Assembly: GCA_015680685.1 (NCBI GenBank)
Contig: MNCI01008335.1
Coordinates: forward strand, 808,233-872,232
DNA from: Gnetum montanum
Lineage: Eukaryota > Streptophyta > Gnetopsida > Gnetales > Gnetaceae
DNA: 64,000 nucleotides
Reading direction: 5' to 3'
Shown: positions 1-11,291 of the stretch, piece by piece
Position numbering within the stretch: position 1 is the stretch's first letter
Layout of the letters: every line of letters starts with the position of its first letter
Program-made: the position numbers and the translations under genes
Notes under the pieces: generated by a model
Database searches by the model: none
Told to the model about the DNA's origin: nothing
The model's input: the letters and a program-made list of their open reading frames with translations, nothing else

Positions 1-600
1 TTTGAGCCTTTCTGAGGACGTCATTAGTGTACCCCCAGAATTTCAGCATGTTGGCACAGCTTCCTGATTAGACATGGAAAGGGTAATGCAAACTTTCATA
101 TCTTGTTTTCTTCAAACCGCCTTAATATTTTTGTTAGATACAAATGGGGAAAATTGGCATCAACCTTGCCCATCAAGATTACGCTTCCTCTAGCCACATA
201 AGTAGAGATCATGTTTAGCCCCTTCATTGGGAAGATGTGATAGGTGCCAATTTTGAAATAAATTCTTTCTTCAAGAGTAAGTTCTTTCTATGTTTTTTCT
301 TCCTTGCCATACGTCTTCTTTAGCCATACTTTTCTTACATCAACATTAGAGTGGGTGGACAGATGAGCAACTTTGAGCCCTATATTCGGAAGATTGAGAA
401 CTTCCGCAATGGCCTTCGGAAAGAAATCAATTGAAATTCCACCAATGTTGGCAGTGGTTCCTTCCTCTTTATTATGTCAAAACTAATAAGTTTCTCCCAA
501 ATACCACTCTCCACTTCCCAAGAGGATAGGCCATAGTGGAGATCCCTTGAGTTGACCTTTGACCAGCACAAGGGAAAATTTGGTAAAAGGTCCAAAATTA
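1..600 (-). pseudogene. Extra ORF of element A, resembling the 'putative plant transposon protein' domain
   Basis: Minus-strand translation, with several stops and frame changes, gives a segment like NIGGISIDFFPKAIAEVLNL near 410-465. Further on come a Trp/Lys-rich stretch and a C-terminal LPFPCLIRKLC segment near 70-105. The first segment aligns with the start of the extra ORF in element D (NICGVTIDFSIQAISEVLNL, about 47985-48045), and about 150 bp around it are similar at DNA level. The architecture recalls the domain often annotated in plants as 'putative plant transposon protein', found near Ty3 gag genes; its function is unknown. The assignment is from memory of the family. The reading frame is broken and the end lies outside the window. 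Confidence 0.5.
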
Positions 601-889
601 AGTTCCATGATCACTGCAGCTAATGTGAACCTTTCCCGAATGGCCTAAACGCATTCTAGGGACAATGTGATATGTTGTTCTTGTTTAGGTGCCCTACCTT
701 CTCTACCTTTTTCTTGTCCAAATTATGCAATAACAAGGGTTTCTTGATGGATGCTAAACAATTGTGCCTCCTGTTTTTCATGTTTTGTGGGAGGTCCTTG
801 GCCTCTGCTTCTCATTGGACGTTTGGCTACATCTTGAGAGGGTCCTCCCTGTTGTCCTTATTTAGGGACCATCTGTAATCACATCGGGA

Positions 890-2842
890 TCAATTGTTAG
901 TAAGGTCATTTAACAAAATTTAATTATCTTATAACTTACTCATTGCATTTAATAAATTTTGAATTCTTGCCTAGTGTGATTTCAGAGTTAGAAAATTTTC
1001 AAGGAATTCACCTAATAGTTTTAATGTCAAGCCTAATTTGATCAGGTGACTCCAACAATAATTTACATAATTTAGGAAAAGGAAGAAAATTAGTTTGGCA
1101 TGAGTTCTTAACATTTCTTAACATTTCTTACCTTTATAATATCCTTTGGGTGATAGCAAATTTTGAAAACGTTATGCACAAATCGGAGTGTGCCCCTCCC
1201 CCATGACTGAGTTAAACACTCTAGGTTTAAGTAGGTTTGATCAGAAGGAAAATCGAAGTGTTAACAAGTAAGATATTGATGGTTAAATGGTAGGCTTGCA
1301 AAGCGTGAAAAACTGTGGAAGAAAATTGCAACAACTCCCTCACATCAATAGTTGAAAATGACTTCTACACGCATGGGGGGGGGCCATATATGTAGGTTTT
1401 ATAGACACGATATCACATACATGATAGTGCGTACCTAATATCATGTGGGACCTGATACCGGGTACCCGATATCATGTCCTGTCCAGAATAGGGTACTTAG
1501 TAACATTGATCAATTTTCAAGTTTTCATGGCAAAAAATGAAGGATTTGAGGTAGATTTGAAAGATCTAGGGTAATGTTAAGTGGACATTAAGACACCAAA
1601 AGTGTAATGAAGTGGAATTATATAATGAAGTTATTGAATAGTGTGAGGAAAAAGGACATGTAGTGGTGCAAAGGAACATTTGGTTGAAATAATGATAAAG
1701 GAAAGAATAAATTTGGTAATGCAGTACTCAGAGGGTACAAGATGATGTGGTGGTGTGCAATAAGTACAAATTATAAAAGTCATTCAAGTGGGTCCTCCCC
1801 AAAGCAGGTTTCAACCTATCATGCCCTTGCGTAACTACACCTTAAAATGTTCATAGGCACTAGAAAGATTAAATGTAATCCCCACTAGTGCGACAAAACA
1901 CACACATGTTAAATACTACTGTGATGAAATATGAATTGTATGCCACACAAGACACAAGCTAGAAATACTTGGATAGTGGGATGAAATGAATTGTAGAAGG
2001 GATTTTAGAGATCAGGACGTGAGGTAACTTACCTGGGCACAATGAATTCAAAGTGTTGTGCATGATTAAAGTACCATTAGCCTTTCGCTCCAAGATCACA
2101 ACCAAGTCCATACCTCTGATAAGTGACATAACATTATTTCATTCCAATGATAGACAACCATAAGAGCATCACAACAGCAAGGTGTACGATCACTTGGTGT
2201 TTTGTGCAAGGGAGGAGTGATTTGAATTATCTACGGTACATTTTTCTTGATTTTTTTTTATTTTTTCTCTTTTTTGTCATTCTTATTTCTTTTCTTTTTC
2301 TTCTTCTAGCCGCAGCCTTGGCACTTTTTCTTTTCTAAAGGTGATTTGGAGAAGTTGCCAACCTTTAGGTATGGGTGCATGTCTTTCCAATAGGACCCTC
2401 TAGAACAACATTGCATTCTTTTATTAAATGCCTTTATCACAACTTCTACTCCCATTTTTCATTAGATCTACAAGGATCTTAGTACAACCAAGCTGCATGA
2501 TAGCACCTATAGAGGTTACCAAAGAGAACTCATAAGTTCCCTTGATGTCACACCCTTACCATTCCCTCTTAGTTTGTTACTCTTTGCTCTGGGCATAATG
2601 AGTACCTAGAGTAGAACCTCTTATTAATAAAATGGGTGGGTGGATGTTGTGGGCTCATTGTCCAAATAATTAGTCCCTTGTGACTCAATAGCATAGAACA
2701 ATACCTCAATTAACAAGTCACACAAGTGTTTTATTCGTAGATGAGATCACCCTCAAAAAGATAAAATGACAAATTGAAAAATGAAAAATTGGAAAACAAA
2801 AAATTATAAAACCAAAAAAAAAAGGAAAAACATTTACTAATT
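890..2842 (-). other. Conserved non-coding internal region of element A
   Basis: No reading frame of interest is found, yet blocks of this region recur in the same order in element D (about 48290-50140) and partly in C (about 26200-27600). The best-conserved block is 1785-1828, matched at 49083-49127 and 26405-26447. Others lie near 2160-2220 and 2350-2410. Candidate roles are RNA packaging or dimerisation signals, or very decayed pol; no RT or integrase motif was seen. A small cluster of GATATC-type palindromes at 1400-1490 resembles the U3 part of this family's LTRs and may be an LTR fragment. Confidence 0.6.
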
Positions 2843-2845
2843 CTA

Positions 2846-5199
2846 GTTGTTAGAATGGGGGTATCCCCCATGACTAAACCTTAGATCATGATGAGAATTA
2901 ATAAATGGAATGTTTGGATCCATGCATGTCAGAAATATTGGGGTCCAGTTAAATCCAAACCACTGGGTGTTTTCTGGTGTGGTGGTAGGAATGTACCTAA
3001 ATTGGGGTTCACACACTTGATTAAAGTAGGCATAGTGGGACAAATTATAAGATGTGGTCATGTGATAAGAAGCTGACCCACTATGGAACTTGTGACCATA
3101 AGATGATATGCAAGGATCAATATGTCTCCCCACGTGGTTATATTCATTGGGCCGCGTAGTTGTTGGAGTGTTGATTGGTGGCCTAGATAAGGTAATAGGA
3201 GGTGTTGAGTTTGAAGAGGAAGGTGCATCACTATGTTGGGCTTGTGCTAAGTTGGAGGATGTAGTGGTTTCAGAACCATGCTGTCTCTTTCTATGGCCAT
3301 GCCTAAAAAAGAATTCTTTTGATGTTGTGGAGGACTCCCACTATTATTGACAGTAGCAACACAAGTAATGTTCATTGGTTAGTGCTATGGTGCAAAACCT
3401 TCTAGTACAATTGGTGGCAATGTAAAAGGAGGTGAAGGATGAGAATATGGAGAGTAAGGAGGAGTGTAAGGAACATGACGTGGTAACCCCATGGGAGACG
3501 GCATGGGTTGATAGTATTCGGGAGAATGATAATGATGAGGTGAAGTAGAGGATCTTGATCCAGTTGGAGAAACAGTGTGTTGAACATAATAAGCACTTGG
3601 TGTCGGGACATACGAAGGTTGAGGCTAGTTTGGCGATGGTCTCCCCCATGATTAGGGGTTTTGCAACTACGGTTAAACATAATACTTCTGTATAAAATCT
3701 GAATATAGCATTCTTCCCGAATGCTCATGTAGATGTAACAAGATTGGGCATTGGCCTTTGGGGTGATCGTACAAGTAAACATCGTAGCGATACTTCTAAT
3801 TTGTAGTTGGGCCCCTATCCTTATTTCCTTCAGCCCTTTTTTCTGATTGTTGAATGGTGTTCTGTCATGTTTCTCAGGTTGGCATCCTCTGTTTGTCTTG
3901 GTTGTCAAAGTGATCTTGTATGGTTTTACCTCTGATAATGTTTGCATATTCTTCGCATTTTTCATGTACCCACTCCGTCATTTTATTGATCTTTGCATCA
4001 ATTTCATCTAGTGATTTTAGTATTGGCAAAGATGGGGATGGTTCCACCTCCTCAAGATGAGTTGAGTTCTCCTCTTCACGATTATAGACCTTTGTTTCTT
4101 TAAGAGTTTGGTCCTGTTGAGATCTTTTAACATTCTCCCATTTGGCTATTTCTGCTTCTTCTTTTGCTACTTGCTTAATAAGCTCTTGGAATTGATGGGT
4201 TTGTAGTTCATATAGTTGACCTAGGGCATACATCCCTAGGGTCTCCCTTGTTTTATTACGGAGCCTATCCATGATGTGATACATTAGCCTTTCCTTGGAG
4301 AACCCATGGCCTAGGCAGTTAAGGCCATGTCCAAGGGTTCATGTTGCCCTTGTTTCCACTCTTGGATTTGTCTCCTCAAGGTTGACACTCTTGCATAAGT
4401 TTGATATCTTTCATTGAAGAGTTCTACCATTGTGGACCAATAGCGAATTGATTTTAGCTTTAAAGACCTGTACTGTACTTTTTCTTGGCCAACAAGTATC
4501 ATAGGAAAGAGCTTAAGTCTTTGCCACCCATTATCAATGTTATTCCATGCATAGGCATCACAAAAGGCTTGTAAATGATGTTGCAGATCTAAATCATAGC
4601 CTCCTGAAAATGTGGGAAAGTTGTTTAAATCAAGCCTAAGTAGATAACTTTCCTTACGATGCTTGCAAGATATTTGAACAACCTCTGTTATATGCATTAG
4701 GCTCTTAGTGGCCAGCAGGGATTCATCGTCACTAAATAGGTTGTAAGTTTGTGAGTTGAGATGATGTTGTTTATGTTCATGTTGGCATTCCTGATTTTGC
4801 CTGTGGGTTCGATTTTTGTTTCTACACTAACCTCTTGAGGAATAGTCATTTGTGTCATGGCCTAATGTTGAAAGAGTAGAGGAAGTGAGAGCCCTGAAAA
4901 CTCATCATGAATTTTGTAAGTCTCTCAATCATCCCTTGATATACTCTTGCTAACAATTGGGAAGGTCCTAGGCCTTATGCCCCCCCCCCCCCCCAATTCT
5001 AGAAGATGTCCCATCCTCACTAGAGGTGTCTGAGTTGGATGACAAGAGTCCTTGAGTAGTGCAGGGGTGTCCATGAACATATGAAACTAACTACATAAGA
5101 TTGAGTACTACAAACTTCTTCTTTGTCATAAATTGCATTGGTTCTCCAATGAATTGCCTCATGAGATGTTGTGTTATCGTTGTCTTGTGAGAGAGACAT
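2846..5199 (-). pseudogene. gag: gag of element A (decayed)
   Basis: The start codon on the minus strand is at 5199-5197, placed like the gag starts of D and C. The capsid-like region (about 4311-4697) reads WSTMVELFNERYQTYARVS and KQGQHEPLDMAL, the usual signature of plant Ty3 gag. It continues after a frame change at 3874-4284 with YHIMDRLRNKTRETLGMYA and a charged Lys/Glu stretch. The C-terminal Pro/Gly/His-rich tail ends near 2843. Frameshifts and stops make it non-functional. It is closest in the window to the gag of D and more distant from those of C and E. Confidence 0.75.
4980..4994. repeat. C homopolymer (15 bp)
   Basis: An uninterrupted run of 15 C residues inside the gag leader of element A. 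It is G-rich on the element's sense strand. Run length in such tracts is prone to sequencing error. Confidence 0.9.
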
Positions 5200-5313
5200 T
5201 GTTATGAATTGTGTGTGACTTAATTGAATTTAATCTCCTTTCTAAAAGATATATTGTGAATACTTTGTTACAGCAATCTTGTATGATATAACTAATCTAG
5301 ATAACTAGCATTG

Positions 5314-5332
5314 TCCCTGGCAATGGCGCCAA
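5314..5332 (-). promoter_or_regulatory. Primer-binding site of element A (tRNA-Asp)
   Basis: The sense strand reads TTGGCGCCATTGCCAGGGA directly after the LTR. This is nearly complementary to the 3' end of plant tRNA-Asp, the primer type typical of Athila/Tat elements. It carries two mismatches against the perfect site in element D. Confidence 0.8.
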
Positions 5333-5566
5333 TGATGAGCAATGAGATACCCCCAATGCTCAAGCATACGAATACGAGCATGTACGCGCGATCCGATCGA
5401 ACTTCACAGATGGACTAGTTATGGCACCTAGATAGTTGTACGTTGATTGCAATTTGTTGTCTTCCCACTTGGACTAGTATTTGCTTTGTCACATATGGTT
5501 TAGTCTAGAGTGAGGTGTATGATGTGAATTCTCATACTATGCTACTCCTAAAGGTAATGAGAAACG
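5333..5566 (-). repeat. Truncated 5' LTR of element A
   Basis: The sequence starts TGATGAG on the plus strand directly beside the primer site and follows the LTR of D for about 230 bp, including the block around the 'gtttagtc(t/c)agagtgagg' motif. Similarity then ends abruptly, so about 680 bp of LTR is missing. The distal sequence is unrelated AT-rich DNA. Confidence 0.75.
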
Positions 5567-5970
5567 CTTGAGGTATAAATGTGCTTTAAGATTTTGACCC
5601 TAGTGAATGTGCCTCAAGATTTTGACCATCTTTATGCCTCTTTAATTAAATTTTTACAATATATATATTCTTAAAATATACATATAAACCCTTTTTCAAA
5701 CAAAACATTTGTGTATATAAAAATAGAAATTTTAAAAAAAAAGAAAAGAAATACCCATGCAATTAATAACACACATTTAGATATAGAAAAAAATAGATAC
5801 ATAAGTTTTTCAATAAATCTTATTACCAAAAATCATAGAATTATCAATTTCTAATAATATCATGTATAACAAAAGTTAGAGCAAGAAACAACAAACTCAA
5901 GGATAAACTAAAATGCTAATAAACTTGCATGCAAACCAAAAATGTATATTAGTCATTACTTAGCACTTTA

Positions 5971-6168
5971 GGTAATGTGGCCTAGTGACTAGCTAAAAAG
6001 ACTCTAAAATTTTCATTTGTAAATCAATAGATCCTGGGTTCATACCACAAATATGATTAATAATTTTGCATTCAAGTTGCATAAATATTGGACACATCTA
6101 TTAGGATTTATTACTACTGATGTATTTTGAATAAGTTCCTCTGGGTCTATACATACATAACAAAATAT
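5971..6168 (+). repeat. SINE-like element, copy 1
   Basis: A possible RNA polymerase III promoter is visible: an A-box-like TGGCCTAGTGACT (5978-5990) and a B-box-like GGGTTCATACC (6036-6046), 45 bp apart as in tRNA-derived SINE heads. The body (about 6047-6168) is repeated in diverged form at 6293-6435, which supports a mobile unit. It is not a tRNA gene, since no cloverleaf can be drawn. No clear poly(A) tail or target duplication was found. Confidence 0.4.
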
Positions 6169-6292
6169 TTGTATTAGTGTTAGTATTCTATTTCAATTTT
6201 TATATCTTCTATCTTTACTATAGGTATGATAAAAATAATAAGAAAATAAAAATCCAACTTACTATTTGGTGTTTCCTCATATTCACTTTAAA

Positions 6293-6435
6293 ATAGATCT
6301 TGTGTTTAAGCTATAAATGTGCTTAAAAATTTTATGTTTAAGTTTCATGAATATTGTACACATCTATTATACACAACATTTATTGCTACTAATGTATTTT
6401 GAACAAGTTCCTTTTGGTCTATATAGATGTAACAA
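6293..6435 (+). repeat. SINE-like element, copy 2 (truncated)
   Basis: A diverged direct repeat of 6032-6168, containing the degraded B-box area and the 'acacatctatta ... gtattttgaa' body, without the A-box head. It could be a 5'-truncated insertion or a local duplication. Confidence 0.4.
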
Positions 6436-7030
6436 TTTAATTTTACCTTGTGATAATTTCCATACTTGGGTACCCTTAGTTTTATCAAAGAAAATGACAT
6501 GCAAATTGACCCATAATAAAATCAAGAAGTATCATTGGCGTACAATGTTAAAATTCTTTAATGTTTCTTGTACATCTTTTCTAATTTTTATTTACTATTA
6601 TAGGTTGACATGCCGCTTGTTACAGATTGACAGTAGGCCCCACATTTGTTGACATCAGGGGTTGTGCATCGTTTAGGCTGTGAATTTGATGCACTAATTT
6701 AAAAGTTACATGATCTTAGACCTTTGAAAATTTAAAGCCAAATTATTTCTGCAGGAAACTTGCTTTTGCCTGCTTTCTCATTGAATATCAAATGATGTTT
6801 GGAGAGGACAAAGCACATTGATTAAGTCATCTTCGGTAGGTACTAAGTGATAGGCAAGTATGCATGGCTCTAATCCATTCCTTTGCTCATGTGTTGTCGT
6901 TGTTAATCCTTTAAATGCTCTTGCTTTGCGGTCTCTGCTTTTCACTATGGCCTGGTGAATATGTGATATCATTATTATTCTTAAATTTTTTTAGGTGGGT
7001 GGTGACTCAATGAAAATCAAGCACGATACT

Positions 7031-7592
7031 TGTAACAATGTTGTCCATGGATACGTTGTTCGGCACCTCAAGAGTTTCCCAAGTAGATTCTGATTCGAGA
7101 CAAAACTCAAGAGGAATATGTCTTAGCAATCAACAATCCTGAAACACATGCCAACAAACAATGTGTTAGTGTTAGCATGTCTCCTGAGTGGTGTTTCATA
7201 TTCAATATTTGCGATACACTAACAAGCTAGATAGCACTCCCTTGCTCCACTCACGTGGACACCACGGGGACTACCAGTTGAACCCTCCAGATTCATCACC
7301 ATGCACTCGTATTTGGTGTCGCGCTCCAAGGAGCGCATGCAACATCCCATAGCACATCCCATGACACACTTGGTAAAAACACCCCAATGTAGAGCTGAAC
7401 TACATAACCCTCCCAGGCAAGGTCCTACCGAGTGGGGTAATGAGGTAGGTCGTAGCCTCCTCTTACTAATGCATGGAACTGCCATGCAAGTATGGTTCCA
7501 AAGACATAAGGAGTAGAGGACCCCTTGTGCCCCCACGGCCCCTGAACCATAGGGGAGGTAGCAGGCCACCACCAACCCTACTACCTCTCTCA
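7031..7592 (-). repeat. 3' LTR of chromovirus B
   Basis: 562 bp, TGTAACA at the left end and CTCTCTCA at the right end as read on the plus strand. On the sense strand it begins TGAGAGAGG directly after the purine tract. An apparent long open frame inside (7219-7593) is a chance frame within the LTR. Confidence 0.9.
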
Positions 7593-7609
7593 TAATCCTC
7601 CCCTTCTTA
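7593..7609 (-). promoter_or_regulatory. Polypurine tract of chromovirus B
   Basis: The sense strand reads AGAAGGGGAGGATTA immediately before the 3' LTR start TGAGAGAGG, as expected for the plus-strand primer site. Confidence 0.75.
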
Positions 7610-8204
7610 AAATGAGCGATGACCTCGGAGCATGGCCTGGGTAACCCACAAGGCTGCTACATCAAAACCAAGGGAGGATTTCGTCAATTTTGGGGAAGTA
7701 CGCCCATGCTATTCTAAGTCAAATTTGAAGGGATCTTCGGTTCTAGAAGGTCCAACTGCTAGGGCCTAAGGTTATAAAGAATTTTTGTTGAACTCGACCA
7801 TTTTCCTAGGATCTGGACTCATCCTAGCATCTGACACCCAAATCAAGAGCATCACCCCTCAAGACTTGGCCTATCCATCCTTCCATACCTAGCTTGAAAT
7901 GCCAAACTATGGGAGGACATCAAGTGGTCTATCATTGTGACATGATAGAATGCACCAACCTAGGGATACATGAGTTCTAGGTCGTCCCTGACTCGTTTGA
8001 TCCAAAGGTCTAGGGTTCTGAAGTTCAACATAGCTCCTTGTCTATTTCAATCTTAAGCCCCATTGCCTATAGAGCACTTCGAATGGCTCCAGGCACCTTC
8101 CTCCCCTATCTGAGGCCGACTCCCATAGGAATTCACTCTCGAATCCTATAAGGCACCACATGGCGTGCCTCTACTGATTTTTTCTTTTTTCTTTTTTCTT
8201 TTTT

Positions 8205-8402
8205 ACATGGGAGGTTTCTCCATCCATCATCGGAGTAGCCAAGGTGGGAGGTCGATTGCTTGCTTCCTACAAAAGTCTAGGATCAATTTTTCCTGGGACC
8301 TCAAGTGCTCCAGTGGTTCCTAGCTATCATCTGAGTCAGGATGATGTTTCCAGTGGACAAGGAACTCCACTTTTAAATCTACACCATGGGTAGTGGTCCG
8401 GA
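8205..8402 (-). pseudogene. Chromodomain at the integrase C terminus of element B
   Basis: Minus-strand translation gives VEFLVHWKHHPDSDDS, a stop, then EPLEHL. The pattern matches the chromodomain core (..LVKWKG....ENTWEP..NL). The codon expected for the conserved Trp before EP is TAG, consistent with a single G-to-A change from TGG. Chromodomains at the end of integrase define chromoviruses and are thought to guide insertion to particular chromatin. The region between this domain and the 3' LTR is non-coding. Confidence 0.7.
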
Positions 8403-8559
8403 AGTTTCAAATGCAGTCTGCTCTCTTTCCTTGTATAGATTGTATACAAGGTCTCTCTCAGATCGAGAGGCTTCTTTCCGGATATGGAAACCCATCCAAC
8501 AATGGCTTCAGCATGCTAACATGAAAAACTGGATGGACTCAATCCATATTGATCGATAG

Positions 8560-9560
8560 TTGAAGCTTATATGTTACAAGGTTAATTTTATCGATGATCT
8601 AGAAGGGACCATCATACTACCTCATCAGCTTGGAGGTAGTTCCCTATTTTGGCTTAAATTGACGTGGGTCCAACTTCAAGAGGACCCAATCTCCCACATT
8701 AAATTCACGGTGCTAGCGTTTTCGATCAGCATACCTTTTCATTCGTTGCACTGCCCTCTCCAGATGATATTTTGTTGTTTCAACATTTTCAGACCACACT
8801 TTCAAGAATTCACCTGTTGAGGGATGCTGACCCTACAATGAGGGGGAGACCATATGAGGGGTAATGGGCTGCCTTTCCATTACCAGTTCTGCAAGAGAAA
8901 ACCTAGTAGTTGATGATTTCTGGATGTTATAACTTAGATGGGCAATCCCTAATAGAAATGGCCAATTCTTTTGGTTACTACGAACATAGTGTCGAAGGTA
9001 CTGTTCATGTACCTGATTCATTCATTCTGTTTGACCATCGGTTTACAAATGAAAGCTTGTTGATAATTTGAGGGTGATACCCATCATGCCAAATAAGGCT
9101 CACCAGAAAGCACTTGAAAATCATGGATCTCAGTCTGAAATGATGCTCATGGGTAACCCAAAATATCAAACCACCCTGTCAAAATAGTATGTTGCTGTGT
9201 CCTCAACTAAGCATTGTGATGGACAGGGAATGAATATGACAAATTTGGAGAATTTGTCCACCACTACAATGAAACTGCTTAAGCCTTGATTATTTGGTAA
9301 TCCTATGATGAAGTCCATAGACACTGTAGCCTATGGAAATGGAGGGATTTCCAAGGGTAGTAGAAGACCACCTGGACGCTTCGTAGACCCCTTATCCTAC
9401 TGGCACACCAGACACTTTTGGATTTAAGAAATCACATCCTGATACATTTTTGGCCAGAAGAAGGTTCTCTCAATGAGTGCTAAGGTCCTTTGCTGTCTAG
9501 GGTGCCTAGCCCACTCTATGTCATGGCATTCTCGGATTATCTCCTTGCATAGGCCATCCT
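8560..9560 (-). pseudogene. pol: Integrase of chromovirus B (decayed)
   Basis: The DGQTE-type core motif can be read near 9030-9050. It is followed on the minus strand by EQYLRHYVRSNQKNWPFLLGIAHLSYN and the 'MERQP' region (8833-9021), then a GPF-like C-terminal portion toward 8560. Several stops and frameshifts break it up. It lies directly downstream of RNase H and upstream of the chromodomain. Confidence 0.75.
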
Positions 9561-10330
9561 AATCCGAAATGCATATCTGATTATCCCAAAATGAAAGTAG
9601 TCCATCCATCATTTTGAACTGTGGTGCCCGCCCAGTTTCTATCAGCTTCATTAGATTAATGATATGAGGATCCCTTTTTAAGCCATCTTGAATTCTAGCC
9701 AACAATACTTCATCATATTGAACGTGTGAAGTTTGTGGCCCAGTGATAGAAAAGAGCTGGGAGGCAAGCTGAGGATGGTGACTCAATGCATCTGCCACCA
9801 TGTTCTCCTTTCCAGGACGATAAGTCAATTGCAAATCAAATTCAAATAACATGGCCAATCATCAAGCCTGTTTGGGCCTCAGCTTCATTTGATTTAGCAA
9901 GTAGCTAGTGGCCAGATTATCTGTCTTTATGAGGACACAACTTCCCAACAAGTAGTGTCTCCATGCTCTTAAGCAATGGACAATAGAAAATGTTTCTTTT
10001 TTATGGACTGGCCAGCTCTGCTCTACTTGATTTAGCTTTTGGCTCTCATAAGTGACAGGATGACCTTCCTATAGCAACATGCCCCTAATTGCATTCTCAT
10101 TGGCATCCATATGAACCTCAAAAGATTTTGAGAAACTAGGCAATACCAACATCGGATGGGAGGTTAAAGCTTCTTTGATCCTATCGAAGGCTTGCTGACA
10201 ATTTGAATCCCACTACCATGCAACTTCTTTCTTTTGCAATTTGGTCAAGAGAGCAACGATACTTGAGAAATTTCTAATGAATTTCAGATAGAAGCTGGCT
10301 AACCCCATAAACTATCTGACCTCATGCACA
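9559..10330 (-). pseudogene. pol: RNase H region of chromovirus B
   Basis: The end of the domain is open (9559-9858) and reads EFDLQLTYRPGKENMVADALS, the standard end of plant Ty3 RNase H. Upstream sequence encodes the remaining RNase H and the RT connection with stops. Confidence 0.8.
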
Positions 10331-10473
10331 TTAGTGGGAGGGGGGCATTGGCACACAACCTCTACCTTCTTCAGATTTGGCTTTCCTTGTCCATACCCTA
10401 CAAGATGTTCTAGAAATTTTAGCTCCGAGCAGCAGAATTCACATTTCTCTTTCTTAATGTACAACCGATTTTT

Positions 10474-10941
10474 TCATAGCTTCTCAAGGACCATCTGTAG
10501 GTGGAGGGCATGTTCCTCCATTGTCTGGCTATATATTAGGATTTCATTAAGATAGACGACCACAAATTTGTCTAGGAAGGGTCGAAATATCTCATTCATC
10601 AAGGTACAAAATGTAGCCAGTGCATTGCAAAGCCCGAAGGGCATTACTATCCACTCATATGACCCATACCGAGTTACGCATGCAGTTTTTTCTTCGTCCC
10701 CTTCTGCAATGCGAACTTGGTAGTACCCGTATCTGAGGTCTCGCCAGGTGAAATACTGGGCCCCTGACAATTGATCGAATAAATTAGAAATGAGTGATAC
10801 TAGGTACTTATTCTTGATAGTGTGTTTATTCAACACCTTATAATCACAACAGAGCTGTAGCATTTTGTCCTCCTTGGTGACAAATAGCACTGGTGCCCCA
10901 TAAGGGGATTTTGAGGGACAAATGTATCCCTTGGACATCAA
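10474..10941 (-). pseudogene. pol: Reverse transcriptase of chromovirus B
   Basis: A 155-residue open segment contains [15 protein letters not shown], the [10 protein letters not shown] block, [17 protein letters not shown] and the catalytic block. The active site reads YLNEILIYS where Ty3 elements have YLDDILIYS, so both catalytic aspartates of the box are changed (D to N, D to E). The N-terminal part runs into the assembly gap. The polymerase is therefore predicted to be inactive even where open. Confidence 0.9.
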
Positions 10942-10999
10942 ACCTTCAAGCTACTTCTTCAATTCCCCTAATTCTGGTCCTGTTAAGTGATATGGCCTT

Positions 11000-11291
11000 N
11001 NNNNNNNNNNNNNNNNNNNNNNNNNNNNNNNNNNNNNNNNNNNNNNNNNNNNNNNNNNNNNNNNNNNNNNNNNNNNNNNNNNNNNNNNNNNNNNNNNNNN
11101 NNNNNNNNNNNNNNNNNNNNNNNNNNNNNNNNNNNNNNNNNNNNNNNNNNNNNNNNNNNNNNNNNNNNNNNNNNNNNNNNNNNNNNNNNNNNNNNNNNNN
11201 NNNNNNNNNNNNNNNNNNNNNNNNNNNNNNNNNNNNNNNNNNNNNNNNNNNNNNNNNNNNNNNNNNNNNNNNNNNNNNNNNNNNNNNNNNN
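11000..11291. other. Assembly gap (292 N)
   Basis: Undetermined bases between the RT and protease regions of element B. Frames drawn through the Ns have no meaning. Confidence 1.

Larger units (their letters stand above)
1..5566 (-). mobile_element. Element A: non-autonomous Athila/Tat-like Ty3 LTR retrotransposon, incomplete
   Basis: Read on the minus strand this is a truncated 5' LTR (5333-5566), a tRNA-Asp primer site (5314-5332), a decayed gag (about 2846-5199), a long non-coding stretch and an extra ORF that runs off the window start. The order and many sequence blocks match element D (46573-53186), which is complete, so the missing 3' LTR should lie left of base 1. No reverse transcriptase or integrase is visible between gag and the extra ORF. 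LTR similarity to D stops near 5566, so the outer part of the 5' LTR is lost and no target-site duplication can be tested. Confidence 0.8.
5567..7030. other. AT-rich intergenic stretch with SINE-like repeats, no gene seen
   Basis: No convincing coding region on either strand. Apart from two related SINE-like segments (5971-6168 and 6293-6435) the sequence is AT-rich and featureless. The right edge is the target site of chromovirus B, whose left target duplication ATACT is 7026-7030. Confidence 0.6.

Noticed and set aside
2888-3350. Plus-strand open frames opposite the gag tail of element A
   Set aside because: Shadow frames of the minus-strand gag tail, without motifs of their own.
6778-6972. 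Minus-strand 64-codon frame before chromovirus B
   Set aside because: No motif, no splice context and no second copy; likely chance.
7219-7593. A 124-codon open frame inside the left LTR of B, partly conserved in the right LTR (13281-13538)
   Set aside because: Both copies are LTR sequence and conserved because the LTRs are duplicates; composition is unlike a protein and no motif is seen.
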